Assembly: GCF_000970345.1 (NCBI RefSeq)
Contig: NZ_LAQU01000006.1
Location: 62,001-126,000 of the forward strand
Length of the DNA stretch: 64,000 nucleotides
Source of the DNA: Robbsia andropogonis
GTDB taxonomy: Bacteria > Pseudomonadota > Gammaproteobacteria > Burkholderiales > Burkholderiaceae
Reading direction: 5' to 3'
Shown: one piece after another, positions 37,422 through 47,760 of the stretch
Position numbering within the stretch: position 1 is the stretch's first letter
Layout of the letters: every line of letters starts with the position of its first letter
Program-made: the position numbers and the translations under genes
The notes under the pieces: generated by a model
What the model saw: the letters and a program-made list of their open reading frames with translations, nothing else
The model's database searches: none
What the model was told of the DNA's origin: nothing

Positions 37422-40139
37422 ATGGCCCACAATCTGCACCAAACGCTGAAGGAATTCAAAAGCGGCGCCGGTACTGGCAAGTACTACTCACTGCCCCAGC
37501 TCGGCAAGGCGCTGGGTGTCGATGTGTCACGGCTCCCGGTATCGATCCGTTTGGTACTCGAGTCGGTGCTGCGCAACTATGATGGCAAGAAGGTAGCCGA
37601 AGAGCACGTCACGCAACTGGCGAACTGGAAGCCGAACGCCAAGCGTACCGACGAAATCCCGTTTGTCGTGGCGCGTGTCGTGCTGCAGGATTTCACCGGC
37701 GTACCGCTGCTGGCCGATATCGCCGCCATGCGTGGCGTCGCCGAGCGTGCCGGCAAGAATCCGAAGTCGATCGAACCGCTGGTTCCGGTTGATCTGGTAG
37801 TCGATCACTCGGTGCAGATCGATTACTTCCGCCAGAAAGACGCGCTTGACCTGAACATGAAACTGGAATTCCAGCGCAATAACGAGCGCTACCAGTTCAT
37901 GAAGTGGGGCATGCAGGCATTCGACACGTTCAAGGTCGTGCCGCCGGGCATTGGCATTGTCCACCAGGTGAACCTGGAATATCTTGCGCGCGGCGTCCAC
38001 AAGCGTACCGAAGGCGCTGATACCGTGTACTACCCGGATACACTGGTCGGCACGGACAGCCACACGACGATGATCAATGGTATCGGCGTGGTGGGCTGGG
38101 GCGTGGGCGGTATCGAAGCCGAAGCGGGCATGCTCGGTCAACCGGTCTATTTCCTGACGCCGGACGTTGTCGGCGTCGAGCTGACGGGCCGTCTGCGCGA
38201 GGGCGTCACGGCGACCGACCTGGTCCTGACGATCACGGAAATGCTGCGCCGCGAAAAAGTGGTCGGCAAATTCGTTGAATTCTTCGGCGAAGGCACGGCA
38301 TCCCTGCAAGTACCCGACCGTGCCACGATAGGCAACATGGCACCGGAATACGGCGCGACGATGGGTTTCTTCCCGGTCGACGAGAAGACGATCGACTATT
38401 TCAAGGGCACCGGACGGACCGATGCGGAAATCAGCGCGTTCGAAAACTACTTCAAGGCCCAAGAGCTGTGGGGCGTGCCCAAGACCGGCGAGATCGACTA
38501 CACGAAGTCGCTGAAGCTGGACCTCGGCAGCGTGACGCCTTCCCTGGCGGGCCCGAAGCGGCCGCAGGACCGGATCGAAATCGGCAACGTCAAGGCGAAC
38601 TTCAAGGACCTGTTCACGAAGCCGGTCGCGGAAAACGGCTTTGCCAAGACAGCCGCGCAACTGGAAGAGACCTACACGACGAAAGACGGCGTGGCGCTGC
38701 ATAACGGCGACATCCTGATTGCCGCCATTACGTCATGTACGAACACGTCGAATCCGAGCGTGCTGCTGGCGGCTGGTCTGCTGGCCAAGAAAGCCGTGGA
38801 GCACGGCCTGACGGTGGCGCCGCATATCAAGACGTCGCTGGCCCCTGGATCGCGTATCGTCACGGATTACCTGACCGCCACCGGCTTGCTGCCCTACCTG
38901 TCGAAGCTCGGCTTCGAATTGGCCGCCTACGGCTGCACGACGTGTATCGGTAACGCAGGCGATCTGACACCGGCGCTGAATGAATCCATCACGTCGAACG
39001 ATGTCGTCGCCGCGGCGGTATTGTCGGGTAACCGGAACTTCGAAGCGCGGATTCATCCGAACATCCGCGCCAACTTCCTGGCATCGCCGCCGCTGGTCGT
39101 GGCTTACGCCATTGCCGGCAACATCACGCGCGATCTGATGACCGAACCTGTCGGCCGCAATGCCGCCGGCAAGGACGTGTTCCTCGGCGACATCTGGCCG
39201 ACCAGCGAAGAAGTGCAATCGCTGCTGAAGTTCGCGCTGAACTCGGACGTCTTCCGCAAGAACTACTCGCAGTTGACGAAGAAGGGCGACCTGTGGAGCA
39301 AGATCGAAGGCGCGGAAGGCCAGGTGTACGATTGGCCGAAGTCGACCTACATCGCCGAGCCCCCGTTCTTCGGCAAAGACTTCAGCATGACCCCTGCCGC
39401 CACGATCACCCCGGTCAAGGGCGCGCGCGCGCTGGGTATCTTTGGTGACTCGGTGACCACCGACCACATCAGCCCGGCGGGCTCGATCAAGGAAACGTCG
39501 CCTGCCGGCGTCTGGCTGAAGGCCAATGGCGTGCAGAAGGCCGACTTTAACAGCTACGGGTCACGCCGCGGCAACCACGAAGTCATGATGCGCGGCACGT
39601 TTGCGAACGTGCGGATCAAGAACCTGATGATCCCGCTGGACGCCAATGGCAACCGTGTCGAAGGCGGCCTCACGATCCACAAGCCGAGCGGCGAACAGAT
39701 GTCGATCTATGACGCGGCAATGCGCTATGTGGATGCCGGCGTTCCGTCGATCGTATTCGGCGGCGAAGAATACGGCACGGGCAGCTCGCGTGACTGGGCG
39801 GCCAAGGGTACGCAATTGCTGGGCGTGCGGGCTGTTGTCGCACGTAGCTTCGAGCGAATCCACCGGTCGAACCTCGTGGGCATGGGCGTCTTGCCGTTGC
39901 AGTTCAAGGACGGCGACAGCGCTGCCTCATTGAACCTGACCGGCGACGAGACGTATGACATCGAAGACCTGGGCAACGACTTCAAGCCGCAACAACAGGT
40001 CACGCTGGTGATCCATCGCGCCGATGGCAAGACGGACCGTGTTGGTGTACTGCTGCGCATCGACACACCGATCGAGGTCGACTACTACAAACATGGTGGC
40101 ATTCTGCCGTTCGTGTTGCGCCAGTTGCTGGCGGCGTAA
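37422..40139 (+). CDS. acnA: aconitate hydratase A
   Basis: The 905-residue aconitase interconverts citrate and isocitrate. Fe-S ligands are in [11 protein letters not shown] and [36 protein letters not shown] fragments and the swivel-domain [10 protein letters not shown] are typical of AcnA/IRP-type enzymes. It is preceded by AAGGA and an elaborate stem-loop. Enzymes of this type can also bind RNA; nothing here tests that. Confidence 0.98.
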   Translation: MAHNLHQTLKEFKSGAGTGKYYSLPQLGKALGVDVSRLPVSIRLVLESVLRNYDGKKVAEEHVTQLANWKPNAKRTDEIPFVVARVVLQDFTGVPLLADIAAMRGVAERAGKNPKSIEPLVPVDLVVDHSVQIDYFRQKDALDLNMKLEFQRNNERYQFMKWGMQAFDTFKVVPPGIGIVHQVNLEYLARGVHKRTEGADTVYYPDTLVGTDSHTTMINGIGVVGWGVGGIEAEAGMLGQPVYFLTPDVVGVELTGRLREGVTATDLVLTITEMLRREKVVGKFVEFFGEGTASLQVPDRATIGNMAPEYGATMGFFPVDEKTIDYFKGTGRTDAEISAFENYFKAQELWGVPKTGEIDYTKSLKLDLGSVTPSLAGPKRPQDRIEIGNVKANFKDLFTKPVAENGFAKTAAQLEETYTTKDGVALHNGDILIAAITSCTNTSNPSVLLAAGLLAKKAVEHGLTVAPHIKTSLAPGSRIVTDYLTATGLLPYLSKLGFELAAYGCTTCIGNAGDLTPALNESITSNDVVAAAVLSGNRNFEARIHPNIRANFLASPPLVVAYAIAGNITRDLMTEPVGRNAAGKDVFLGDIWPTSEEVQSLLKFALNSDVFRKNYSQLTKKGDLWSKIEGAEGQVYDWPKSTYIAEPPFFGKDFSMTPAATITPVKGARALGIFGDSVTTDHISPAGSIKETSPAGVWLKANGVQKADFNSYGSRRGNHEVMMRGTFANVRIKNLMIPLDANGNRVEGGLTIHKPSGEQMSIYDAAMRYVDAGVPSIVFGGEEYGTGSSRDWAAKGTQLLGVRAVVARSFERIHRSNLVGMGVLPLQFKDGDSAASLNLTGDETYDIEDLGNDFKPQQQVTLVIHRADGKTDRVGVLLRIDTPIEVDYYKHGGILPFVLRQLLAA

Positions 40140-40506
40140 GCATCCAGGCAAGATTGTCGCGGCGATCAGCGTCACGTCAATCGGGGTAGGCCCGGGCCTG
40201 CATGCACCGCACTCCCGGCGTTGCCCCTGATGGCCGCTACTGATCACGCTCCCTTTTCACCGACCCGGCTTGTCCGGGTCGTGCCATTTTGGATGATCGG
40301 GATGTGGCAATCGCATCTGACGACGCGATCCTGTTCGCCATCCACTGCGTATTACCCTCGCGACATTGTCTGGTTTACGTGCGATTCCCACGGCCCTATT
40401 GGCGTGCTCGCCGAGGCACTGTCGACATTGCCCGTGATTCTTGGCCCTCGTGCGCATCGTTAGGTTTAAAATACACGGTTAGCTTATCGGAACTACGCTC
40501 TACGTC
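40140..40506. other. intergenic region after acnA
   Basis: Holds a hairpin, CGACCCGG (40261-40268) with CCGGGTCG (40274-40281), followed by a short T run seven bases later; it may terminate acnA transcripts. The AT-richer stretch near 40460-40490 may be the promoter of the next gene. No other gene seen. Confidence 0.5.
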
Positions 40507-41742
40507 ATGCGATCGCGCCCTGTTGCCAAACGTCTCCCCGCCGACGCGGAAAAACTCATCGGCCTGTCGCTCGCCCTGTATGCCTCGGGCAGCCGGATCG
40601 AAGACCGTTTCTGGGAGCAGAAGATCGACACCCTGCTCGCACGAATGCTGCGCGCGGGTCATCAAGCCGCGCTCGATGCCGCACTCGACCATTTGCAGGC
40701 GCATTACGCGCCGGCATACGGCGCATTGGCCGATCTTGCGGAAACGCAAAGTGAATCCGTCGTTATCGAACACGACGGCCAATCGTGGGACGTTGTGCTG
40801 GTGGCGGCACCCATTCTGGTCTGGACGCGTTTCCTGATCCCCTCCGGTCCGTTGAAGGGCGAGCCGCTGGACGCGTTGCGTAACCAGTTCGAGGGGCATC
40901 TGGCGGCGTCCGGCAGCAAAGTGTCGCTGGTCCCCTATCTCTACAGCATCGATCAACTGCCCAGAGCGCATGCCGAGGCATTCAAACTGTCGCATCAGTT
41001 GGCCAAGGCGACCGTGGAAGGCGTGGCGCCGCGACTGAGCTGGGGTGATTTGCCCGAAAGCGCCCCGATCCTTGCCGATCCACGGTTCCTGCTCGCCGTG
41101 ATTGCCGCCCCGTCTGGCGAAGCGCTGTTCCGCTGGCAGGACACCGACGACAGTGCGCCGCGCGGCCAGCGTATCGAACGCGCGCATTGCCTCGAACAGT
41201 GGCGTGCGCAAGCCAGTCCGGTGCTGGCGTCGATCCTCGCCGGCTGTGAATTCGAGTGTTTGTTGCCGGACGCGTACCACTCCGCGTGTCGCGATGCGGA
41301 TGAACGGATTCGGCCGCACACGATCCGCACTGCCGTGCGCTACCTCGAAGACACGCTTCAAACCGAGGCCAAGGCACTACGTGCGGTCATCGGTGGTTTC
41401 GGCGAGCAATATATCGATGAATATCGCATTGGTTTTACCCTGCGTGGCGCCAACGACGTGTTGTACGGCGTGATCTGGCCCCTCTACGGACGGGAGAACG
41501 GCGACCTGGAGGACGGCGAGGAGGAAAGCGAGGTTGGCGAAGAAGCGATCAATGCGCCGCTCGAGACGATCGTGACGTTGCTGCGTGAATGCGGCATCAC
41601 CGATATCCGTCGTTTGAACGAACGCTTCGATCCGGAGTATTGCGAGGATTGCGGCGTACCGCTCTACCCTGATCCACATGGGGATATCGTCCATGCGGAA
41701 ATGCCGGAAGACGCCGCGGCCGGCCAGCAGCATTTTCATTAA
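40507..41742 (+). CDS. DUF2863 family protein
   Basis: A 411-residue cytoplasmic protein without signal or membrane segments, recognised as the DUF2863 family common in Burkholderiaceae near acnA. It opens with LPADAEKLIGLSLALYASGSR. It has an acidic run (ENGDLEDGEEESE) near residue 335 and a C-terminal CEDCGVPLYPDP segment with two close cysteines that might bind metal. No function is known to me. A terminator-like hairpin lies about 60 bases after the stop. Confidence 0.8.
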   Translation: MRSRPVAKRLPADAEKLIGLSLALYASGSRIEDRFWEQKIDTLLARMLRAGHQAALDAALDHLQAHYAPAYGALADLAETQSESVVIEHDGQSWDVVLVAAPILVWTRFLIPSGPLKGEPLDALRNQFEGHLAASGSKVSLVPYLYSIDQLPRAHAEAFKLSHQLAKATVEGVAPRLSWGDLPESAPILADPRFLLAVIAAPSGEALFRWQDTDDSAPRGQRIERAHCLEQWRAQASPVLASILAGCEFECLLPDAYHSACRDADERIRPHTIRTAVRYLEDTLQTEAKALRAVIGGFGEQYIDEYRIGFTLRGANDVLYGVIWPLYGRENGDLEDGEEESEVGEEAINAPLETIVTLLRECGITDIRRLNERFDPEYCEDCGVPLYPDPHGDIVHAEMPEDAAAGQQHFH

Positions 41743-41804
41743 TCCCGCACGATAACAACACATAGGCTGGCACCCCCGACGCGGACATCGGTCCGCATCA
41801 GCAA

Positions 41805-41840
41805 CAAGGCCGCACCCGGATCATCCAGGGTGCGGCCTTG
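41805..41840. terminator. bidirectional terminator between DUF2863 and glycine-zipper genes
   Basis: A 13-bp perfect stem, CAAGGCCGCACCC with GGGTGCGGCCTTG, has a 10-base loop. The two flanking genes converge on it. A second small hairpin, GCGGAC with GTCCGC, lies at 41781-41796. Confidence 0.8.
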
Positions 41841-41895
41841 TCGTTTCCAGGCTTGCGCGTTCACCATGACATCCGGTACACGCGCCGGCCACTGC

Positions 41896-42213
41896 TTACC
41901 AACCCGGAGGCGGCGGAGGCGGCCCGTACACCGGGGCCGGCCTGCACGCATAGGCACGGCCGTAGGCGTCATAGCAGTATCCTGGGGGCGCGGCATATAC
42001 CGGCTGCGCATACACCGGCTGCTCGTAAACCACCGCCGGGCGCGGCGCGCTTACGGCCGAGCCAATGACCAAGCCCGTCACGGCACCTAATACGGCCGCA
42101 CCTGCGATGGCGCCGCCACCTGGGCCATGATGGCCCCAGCCCTGTGCATTGGCCTGACCCGCCATTGCAATGCCACCCACCAACAACGCGGCCACTGCGA
42201 TCTTTTTCATCAT
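41896..42213 (-). CDS. small exported glycine-zipper protein
   Basis: 105 residues. Signal peptide 1-23 (MMKKIAVAALLVGG..., cleavage after ANA). Then a Gly/Ala-rich amphipathic stretch, GGGAIAGAAVLGAVTGLVIGSA (glycine-zipper pattern), and a Tyr/Pro-rich tail with two cysteines and a run of six prolines. Such proteins are usually envelope- or outer-membrane-associated. Divergent from the small lipoprotein gene at 42613. Confidence 0.85.
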   Translation of the reverse strand: MMKKIAVAALLVGGIAMAGQANAQGWGHHGPGGGAIAGAAVLGAVTGLVIGSAVSAPRPAVVYEQPVYAQPVYAAPPGYCYDAYGRAYACRPAPVYGPPPPPPGW

Positions 42214-42612
42214 TTCCTCCTAATACGCAACCTGTTTGAGACAGGCCACGCAAACTGCGCTTCGGGATGTACCAGCCTTTCAGATCTGGCTGTGTCCAAC
42301 GCCCTTCGCCATGACTGCATTGTCGAACGAGAAACGGCCTAGAGATGTATCGGCAACGTTACGATCCATTACGCGACAACGGTTTCTTTATCTGATTGTA
42401 TCGTGAGACACGCCGCGCCATGGCTGACAGAGGCAGCAAGGGAAATAGACACATTGCTCCACTAACAATTGTTACATTCACTAGCAATCAATGCAAGGAG
42501 ACCCTGTTACCTTGAGTGCAAGGAAGTCGCGCCGCATGACTGCGACACGCCCCCTCGGGTCCCGTGATCCGAAGACACATTTGACGTTGCGATAAAAATA
42601 GGAGAAAGCACA
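42214..42612. other. divergent intergenic region
   Basis: 399 bases between the glycine-zipper gene (minus) and the small lipoprotein gene (plus). AT-rich around 42370-42480, where promoters for both would be expected. A 34-codon frame near 42490 has no ribosome site and is not called. Confidence 0.4.
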
Positions 42613-42759
42613 ATGCGCAAGCTCATTATGGCGGCAATGATTGCCATTACCGCGGCATCGCTCGGCGGTTGCTGGTGGGGCCCGCCTCCGGGGGGCCCTG
42701 GCCCGGGCGGCCCTGACCATGGTCCTGGCGGGCCAGGGCCGGGACCGCGCGGCGGCTAG
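42613..42759 (+). CDS. 48-residue Gly/Pro-rich lipoprotein
   Basis: A short gene with a clear AGGAG ten bases before the ATG and a terminator directly after. The product has a basic start (MRKL), a hydrophobic core and the lipobox SLGGC with Cys20, so it is probably a lipoprotein. The mature part is only 29 residues: WWGPPPGG followed by Gly/Pro repeats with one HG. I recognise no family beyond similar short Gly/Pro lipoproteins in Burkholderiaceae. Signal, lipobox, ribosome site and terminator together make it a real gene. Confidence 0.8.
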   Translation: MRKLIMAAMIAITAASLGGCWWGPPPGGPGPGGPDHGPGGPGPGPRGG

Positions 42760-42780
42760 TCTTCCAGGCAAGTTTGACAA

Positions 42781-42821
42781 CGGCCCCCGCTGGCGATTTT
42801 TGAAATCGCCAGCGGGGGCCG
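42781..42821. terminator. 19-bp perfect hairpin terminator
   Basis: CGGCCCCCGCTGGCGATTT pairs perfectly with its complement across a 3-base loop. It lies between the small lipoprotein gene (plus) and the AI-2E family gene (minus), which converge here, so it probably stops both. Confidence 0.88.
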
Positions 42822-42838
42822 TAAGCTATTGCGAAGCG

Positions 42839-44002
42839 CTATCCCTGAACATAATCACGCCACAAAACCATCAAGATGGTCATCAAGGCAGGTCCGATGA
42901 AGATGCCCAACAACCCGAGCGTCTCGGCGCCGCCAAGAATACCCAGTAGCACCAGCAGGAACGGTAGTCGTGCAGCCCCGCCGATCAGCGCCGGGCGGAC
43001 AAAGTGCTCGGCTGCAAACACGATGATGCCTCCCCAGACCAGCACCGCGATTGCGGCCCCCGTCGCACCCTGCACCAATAGATAGGCCCCGACCCCGGCG
43101 ATCAATACCGGCGCGCAGAACGGCAGCATCGCCGTCACGGCGGTAAGCGCCCCCAGCAGAACCGCATGTGGCACTTTGGCGATGAAGTAGCTGATACACA
43201 TCAACGCGCCTTCTCCCAGCCCCACTAGCACCAGACCGCTGACCGTCCCACGTACCGACACCGCCATCTGCGTGGCCAGGGCCCTCCCTTCCTGCCCGAA
43301 GAAGCGTCCAATGCCTCGCAATGCTTGTTCACGCAATGGGGTGCCGGCCGCGAAGATGAAAAACAATACCAGCAACATGAAAGCAAACGTAATCAGCGCA
43401 TGCAGCAGCCGTTTGCCGAACACGCCGCCCACTGTCATCAACGATCCATGTGGAACATGAGACAGCAGTGCCTTGCCGGGGTGCGGATCGGCCAAATTGT
43501 TGTTCCACCAGGTTGTTGCCTGCACACTGGCGAATGGTAGGCGGCCCAGCCAGGCCGGTGCCGGCAAGCCATTTTCCTGGACGGTGCGCACCTGGTCCAT
43601 GAGAGCGTGCGTATCGCCACCTATATTTGATAACGCAAGTATCAACGGTAGTACGAACACGACTGCCACGCACGAAACGACTAGCGCCGCAACCAGTCGT
43701 GGCCGCCCATTCAGACCACGCCATCGTTCGACCTTTTCCAACGCCGGCCACAGCGCAATCGCCAGCACGCCGGCCCACAGCACGGCGGGGACATAGGAAT
43801 GGACAACCCATACCGCCAACAGCGTCAAGACGCCATATAGACATAAAAGCGCGGTATGCTGCGATCGACCGGTGGCGGCGGCACCCTGTGCCGCCTCGGC
43901 GGCCGCATCGTGAACCCGCGTGCCGCGGTCCGCGATGTCATCGCACGTGACGCCCGGTTGTGCCTGGGTGTCGGGTGTATTACCTGCTTGCTGATATGTC
44001 AT
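42839..44002 (-). CDS. AI-2E family transporter (PerM-like)
   Basis: A 387-residue inner-membrane protein with about eight hydrophobic segments: two near residues 50-85, one near 105-125, then a cytoplasmic-looking loop, and a cluster from 215 to the end. The pattern, including LGALTAVTAMLPFCAPVLIAGVGAYLL and GGAETLGLLGIFIGPALM fragments, is that of the AI-2E/PerM family. Members have been linked to autoinducer or solute export, so the substrate is not predictable. Divergent from ahpC. Confidence 0.88.
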   Translation of the reverse strand: MTYQQAGNTPDTQAQPGVTCDDIADRGTRVHDAAAEAAQGAAATGRSQHTALLCLYGVLTLLAVWVVHSYVPAVLWAGVLAIALWPALEKVERWRGLNGRPRLVAALVVSCVAVVFVLPLILALSNIGGDTHALMDQVRTVQENGLPAPAWLGRLPFASVQATTWWNNNLADPHPGKALLSHVPHGSLMTVGGVFGKRLLHALITFAFMLLVLFFIFAAGTPLREQALRGIGRFFGQEGRALATQMAVSVRGTVSGLVLVGLGEGALMCISYFIAKVPHAVLLGALTAVTAMLPFCAPVLIAGVGAYLLVQGATGAAIAVLVWGGIIVFAAEHFVRPALIGGAARLPFLLVLLGILGGAETLGLLGIFIGPALMTILMVLWRDYVQG

Positions 44003-44199
44003 GCCTTGTCACCTTGTATCACGGCTTTGTCCGGTACCACAACGGTGCCGGGAACGATTGAAACACGATTGCAAATTTTCTAACATCGATAGTTAAAAAC
44101 AATCATTCCCTTTTATTTAATTAACTTTTAAAATAGCATGCGATGGCACATACTCTGTTCCATCGACTCACGAGCAACCTCAACCACAAAGGAAAAGAC

Positions 44200-44763
44200 A
44201 TGCCGATCATCAATTCGCAAGTCAAGCCATTCAAGTCGCAAGCCTACCAAAACGGCAAGTTCTTCGAAGTCACTGAAGCAACCCTGAAGGGTAAGTGGTC
44301 GCTGTTCGTGTTCTACCCGGCCGATTTCACGTTCGTTTGCCCGACCGAGCTGGAAGACCTTGCGGATCACTACGCTGAATTCCAGAAGCTGGGTATCGAA
44401 GTGTACGGCGTCTCTACGGACACGCATTTCTCGCACAAGGCTTGGGCTGAAACGTCGCCGGCCATTGGCAAGGTGAAGTACCCGCTGCTGGGCGATCCGA
44501 CGCACGTTCTGGCGCGCAACTTCGACGTGCTGATCGAAGAAGAAGGCCTGGCTTATCGTGGCACGTTCCTGATCGATCCAGAGGGGAAGATCAAGTTCGC
44601 CGAAATCAACGATAACGGCATCGGCCGTGAAGCGCTGGAAACGCTGCGTAAGGCGAAAGCGGCACAATACATTGCAGCACACCCGGGCGAAGTTTGCCCG
44701 GCGAAGTGGAAGGAAGGCGCCGCTACGTTGTCGCCCTCGCTGGATCTGGTTGGCAAGATCTGA
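44200..44763 (+). CDS. ahpC: alkyl hydroperoxide reductase peroxidase subunit
   Basis: A 187-residue typical 2-Cys peroxiredoxin reducing H2O2 and organic peroxides. Peroxidatic Cys47 in DFTFVCPTE and resolving Cys166 in GEVCPAKW are present. Start ATG 44200 ([11 protein letters not shown]) follows AAAGGAAAAG; the upstream in-frame ATG at 44143 is not favoured. The region before it (44075-44140) is AT-rich. Followed by its reductase gene ahpF. Confidence 0.98.
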   Translation: MPIINSQVKPFKSQAYQNGKFFEVTEATLKGKWSLFVFYPADFTFVCPTELEDLADHYAEFQKLGIEVYGVSTDTHFSHKAWAETSPAIGKVKYPLLGDPTHVLARNFDVLIEEEGLAYRGTFLIDPEGKIKFAEINDNGIGREALETLRKAKAAQYIAAHPGEVCPAKWKEGAATLSPSLDLVGKI

Positions 44764-45049
44764 CACCGCCAGTATTCCGGCGCTCACGTGCCGTATCGGC
44801 GGTTCGCATCAGGCAGTCATGGCAGGATCGCACATGACTGTAACGCCGGTTTCACGCAGCCTCATAGCGTGAGACGGCATCGGCCGGGGTAGTGGAACCG
44901 GCCTGCCGGTCACCGTGTCTCCGCCGTTCCACGTGATACATCGGAATGGTCGAAAGGCGCGGTGCACCGGTCAGCCCCCTGACCTCGTGCCGAGACGCCC
45001 CTTTTGGTCGCGTCGTGTGCCTCGCTTACTCTTTTTCACGGAAACCGTC

Positions 45050-46645
45050 ATGCTCGACGCTAATCTCAAAACGCAACTGAAAGGCTATCTCGAACGCGTC
45101 ACACAGCCGATCGAGATCGTCGCATCGCTCGACGACAGCGAGAAGTCGTTCGAGTTGCAAGGTCTGCTGCGCGAAGTCGCGGAGTTGTCCACGCACATCA
45201 CCGTGATCGAGCAGGCAGACGACGCGGAGCGCAAGCCTTCGTTTTCGATCAACCGCCCGGGCGAGCCAACCGGCATCCGTTTTGCGGCCATCCCGATGGG
45301 CCACGAATTCACCTCGCTGGTCCTGGCGCTGTTGCAAGTTGGCGGACACCCGCTGAAGCTCGAATCCGATGTGATCGAGCAGATCCGCAACCTGGACGGT
45401 GATTACACATTCGACAGCTATATCTCGCTGTCATGCCAGAACTGCCCGGACGTAGTGCAGGCGCTGAATGTGATGTCACTGATCAACCCACGTATCCGCA
45501 ATACGACCATCGACGGCGCGCTGTTCCAGGACGAAGTCGAACAAAAGCAGATCATGGCGGTTCCCACCATCTATCTGAACGGTCAGGTCTTCGGCCAGGG
45601 CCGTACGAGCATCGAGGAAATCCTGGCGAAGCTCGATACCGGCGCCACCGAACGCAAGGCCGCGGAATTAGCGAAAAAAGGCACGTTCGACGTGCTGATC
45701 GTTGGCGGCGGCCCGGCTGCCGCGGCGGCGGCCGTCTATGCAGCGCGCAAGGGCATCAAGACGGGGATCGTCTCCGAGCGTTTCGGCGGCCAGGTGCTCG
45801 ACACGATGGCGATCGAAAACTTCATCTCTGTGACCGAGACGGAAGGGCCGAAGTTCGCCGCCGCGCTCGAACAACACGTCAAGGCGTACGACGTGGACAT
45901 CATGGACATGCAGCGCGCGGCGCATCTGGACACCGATGGCAAGAAGGTTAATATCACGCTCGAAAGCGGCGCGGTATTGCGCAGCAAGACGGTCATTCTC
46001 GCAACTGGCGCCCGGTGGCGCGAGTTGAACGTGCCCGGTGAACGCGAGTATCGTAACCGCGGCGTGGCGTACTGCCCACACTGCGACGGGCCGCTGTTCA
46101 AGGGCAAGCGTGTGGCGGTGGTAGGCGGTGGCAACTCGGGCGTGGAAGCGGCCATCGATCTGGCCGGCATCGTTTCCGAAGTCACGTTGCTCGAGTTCGG
46201 TATGGAATTACGTGCCGACGCCGTGCTGCAAAAGAAGCTGCGCAGTCTGCCGAATGTCACGATCATCACCGAGGCACAGACGACCGAAGTCACAGGCGAT
46301 GGCACCAAGGTCAATGGGCTCGCGTTCAAGGATCGCGCAACGGACGAGATCAAGCACATCGCGCTGGAAGGCGTGTTCGTGCAGATTGGCTTGGTGCCGA
46401 ACACCGAGTGGATAAAGGAAAACGTGGCGCTGTCCAAGCACGGTGAGATCCAGGTGGATGCAAAGGGACAGACATCGGTACCGGGCGTGTTCGCTGCTGG
46501 CGATGTAACGACCGTGCCGTACAAGCAAATCGTGATTGCGGTGGGTGAAGGTGCGAAGGCCGCCTTGTCGGCATTCGACTACCTGATCCGCCACTCGGAT
46601 GTCGATGAATCGGAAATCGCCACCGTGGAAACGGCACAGGCCTGA
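45050..46645 (+). CDS. ahpF: alkyl hydroperoxide reductase flavoprotein subunit
   Basis: The 531-residue AhpF passes electrons from NADH to AhpC. The N-terminal tandem thioredoxin-like domain has CQNC (in LSCQNCPDV). The FAD loop [18 protein letters not shown] is near residue 222, the redox pair CPHC is in [13 protein letters not shown], and the NAD loop [16 protein letters not shown] follows. ATG 45050 gives [14 protein letters not shown]; the frame upstream is not coding. It lies 286 bases after ahpC. Confidence 0.98.
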   Translation: MLDANLKTQLKGYLERVTQPIEIVASLDDSEKSFELQGLLREVAELSTHITVIEQADDAERKPSFSINRPGEPTGIRFAAIPMGHEFTSLVLALLQVGGHPLKLESDVIEQIRNLDGDYTFDSYISLSCQNCPDVVQALNVMSLINPRIRNTTIDGALFQDEVEQKQIMAVPTIYLNGQVFGQGRTSIEEILAKLDTGATERKAAELAKKGTFDVLIVGGGPAAAAAAVYAARKGIKTGIVSERFGGQVLDTMAIENFISVTETEGPKFAAALEQHVKAYDVDIMDMQRAAHLDTDGKKVNITLESGAVLRSKTVILATGARWRELNVPGEREYRNRGVAYCPHCDGPLFKGKRVAVVGGGNSGVEAAIDLAGIVSEVTLLEFGMELRADAVLQKKLRSLPNVTIITEAQTTEVTGDGTKVNGLAFKDRATDEIKHIALEGVFVQIGLVPNTEWIKENVALSKHGEIQVDAKGQTSVPGVFAAGDVTTVPYKQIVIAVGEGAKAALSAFDYLIRHSDVDESEIATVETAQA

Positions 46646-46681
46646 TCGTTACCGATTGCGGAACCGGGCAGCGTAATCAAC

Positions 46682-46718
46682 AAAACCCCGGCATGTCATC
46701 AAGACATGCCGGGGTTTT
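46682..46718. terminator. 16-bp hairpin terminator between ahpF and cheY-like gene
   Basis: AAAACCCCGGCATGTC pairs perfectly with GACATGCCGGGGTTTT across a 5-base loop. The A and T arms make it work on both strands for the convergent ahpF and chemosensory operons. Confidence 0.92.
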
Positions 46719-46785
46719 GTCCATACGGCCAACGCGGTATCAAACGTCGCCTGATCGCCCGCGAATCACCGGGCACGGGACCACT

Positions 46786-47151
46786 TCAGGACGCCAGCTT
46801 CTTGAACGTCTCAAGCACCGCGTCGCCCCGGAACGGCTTCACGATCCATCCCTTCACACCAGCGGCCTTGCCCCGCTCTTTCATGGCCGGACTGCTCTCC
46901 GTCGTCAGCATGATCACATTGACGGTCTTGTTGCCAAGTGCCCCGCGGATATTCTCGACCATCGTCAAACCATCCATGTTCGGCATGTTGACATCACTGA
47001 TCACCAGCTTCACGCCAGGCGTTGCTTTCAGCTTGGCCAGACCATCCCTGCCGTCCACCGCGGTTGCCACTTCCAGTCCGTTTTTCCGCAGGAAGCCCGC
47101 CACTTCGTCCCGCACGGTGCCGGAATCGTCCACCACCAGAATCTTCGACAT
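46786..47151 (-). CDS. CheY-like single-domain response regulator
   Basis: 121 residues, receiver domain only. Acidic pocket D8-D9, phospho-acceptor D53 in VISDVNMPNMDG, switch threonines T83/T84 and K105 in VKPF are all present. Start ATG 47151. It is the last gene of a minus-strand operon with a CheX-like protein, an MCP-type signalling protein and a CheA-like kinase, so it is the likely output of that kinase. The target of the phosphorylated form is unknown. Confidence 0.93.
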   Translation of the reverse strand: MSKILVVDDSGTVRDEVAGFLRKNGLEVATAVDGRDGLAKLKATPGVKLVISDVNMPNMDGLTMVENIRGALGNKTVNVIMLTTESSPAMKERGKAAGVKGWIVKPFRGDAVLETFKKLAS

Positions 47152-47202
47152 GATTGTCCCTATCTCAGAAAGAAGCGCGCAAGTCACCCGACCCGTCACG
47201 CG

Positions 47203-47760
47203 TTAAAACAATTCGAGTTCACCACCACTTTCTTCCGCCATTTCTATTTCAGTGACGAAGTCCAGCACGGCGTCGGTGCATACGCAGAGCGTGGCGGCTA
47301 TCGGCACCGGCGCTACCATGCCTTCCACATCTCCGCCCACCTTGACGGTAAAGCGGCACAGGTAGTCCGGCCGCATGCTGTCGAAATGCAACTCGCACTG
47401 GGGCCCCAACACATACGGGGTCGACATGCCAAGGTCCGGAAAGTCGCGCAGCAACTCCTGGTTGATCGCGCCCGCGCACAAGTTGGCGACTTCCAGGAAG
47501 GTATCGTCGAACGACACCATACTGCCATCGCGCAGGTAATACGCGCGGCTTCCTTCGTTGTCCTCCACGTGCAACACCAGCATCAGGCGAAAGACCATCG
47601 ACGAGATGGTCAGGATCACAGCGCGTTGCGCGCCGTGGGCGTGCGGCGCGCTTCCGTGGGAAATCACATCACAACGGTCTCCATCGTGGACGACCAGGCG
47701 CGTGATGGCCGCTTTCTCGAAAATCCGCCGAAAACTTTCCGCTGCACGCTCGCTGATCAC
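47203..47760 (-). CDS. CheX/CheC-like protein
   Basis: 185 residues from a GTG that overlaps the preceding stop as GTGA (47757-47760). The segment DDTFLEVANLCAGAINQELL resembles the conserved Glu/Asn motif of CheX/CheC phosphatases (E...N), and a second half VAPVPIAATLCVCTDAVLDF resembles the C-terminal sheet. It may dephosphorylate the adjacent CheY-like protein. Assignment is by motif and neighbourhood, so moderate. Confidence 0.6.
   Translation of the reverse strand: MISERAAESFRRIFEKAAITRLVVHDGDRCDVISHGSAPHAHGAQRAVILTISSMVFRLMLVLHVEDNEGSRAYYLRDGSMVSFDDTFLEVANLCAGAINQELLRDFPDLGMSTPYVLGPQCELHFDSMRPDYLCRFTVKVGGDVEGMVAPVPIAATLCVCTDAVLDFVTEIEMAEESGGELELF

Noticed and set aside
44085-44125. Possible OxyR site upstream of ahpC
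   Set aside because: Only partial ATAG-type spacing in an AT-rich stretch; not distinguishable from chance by eye.
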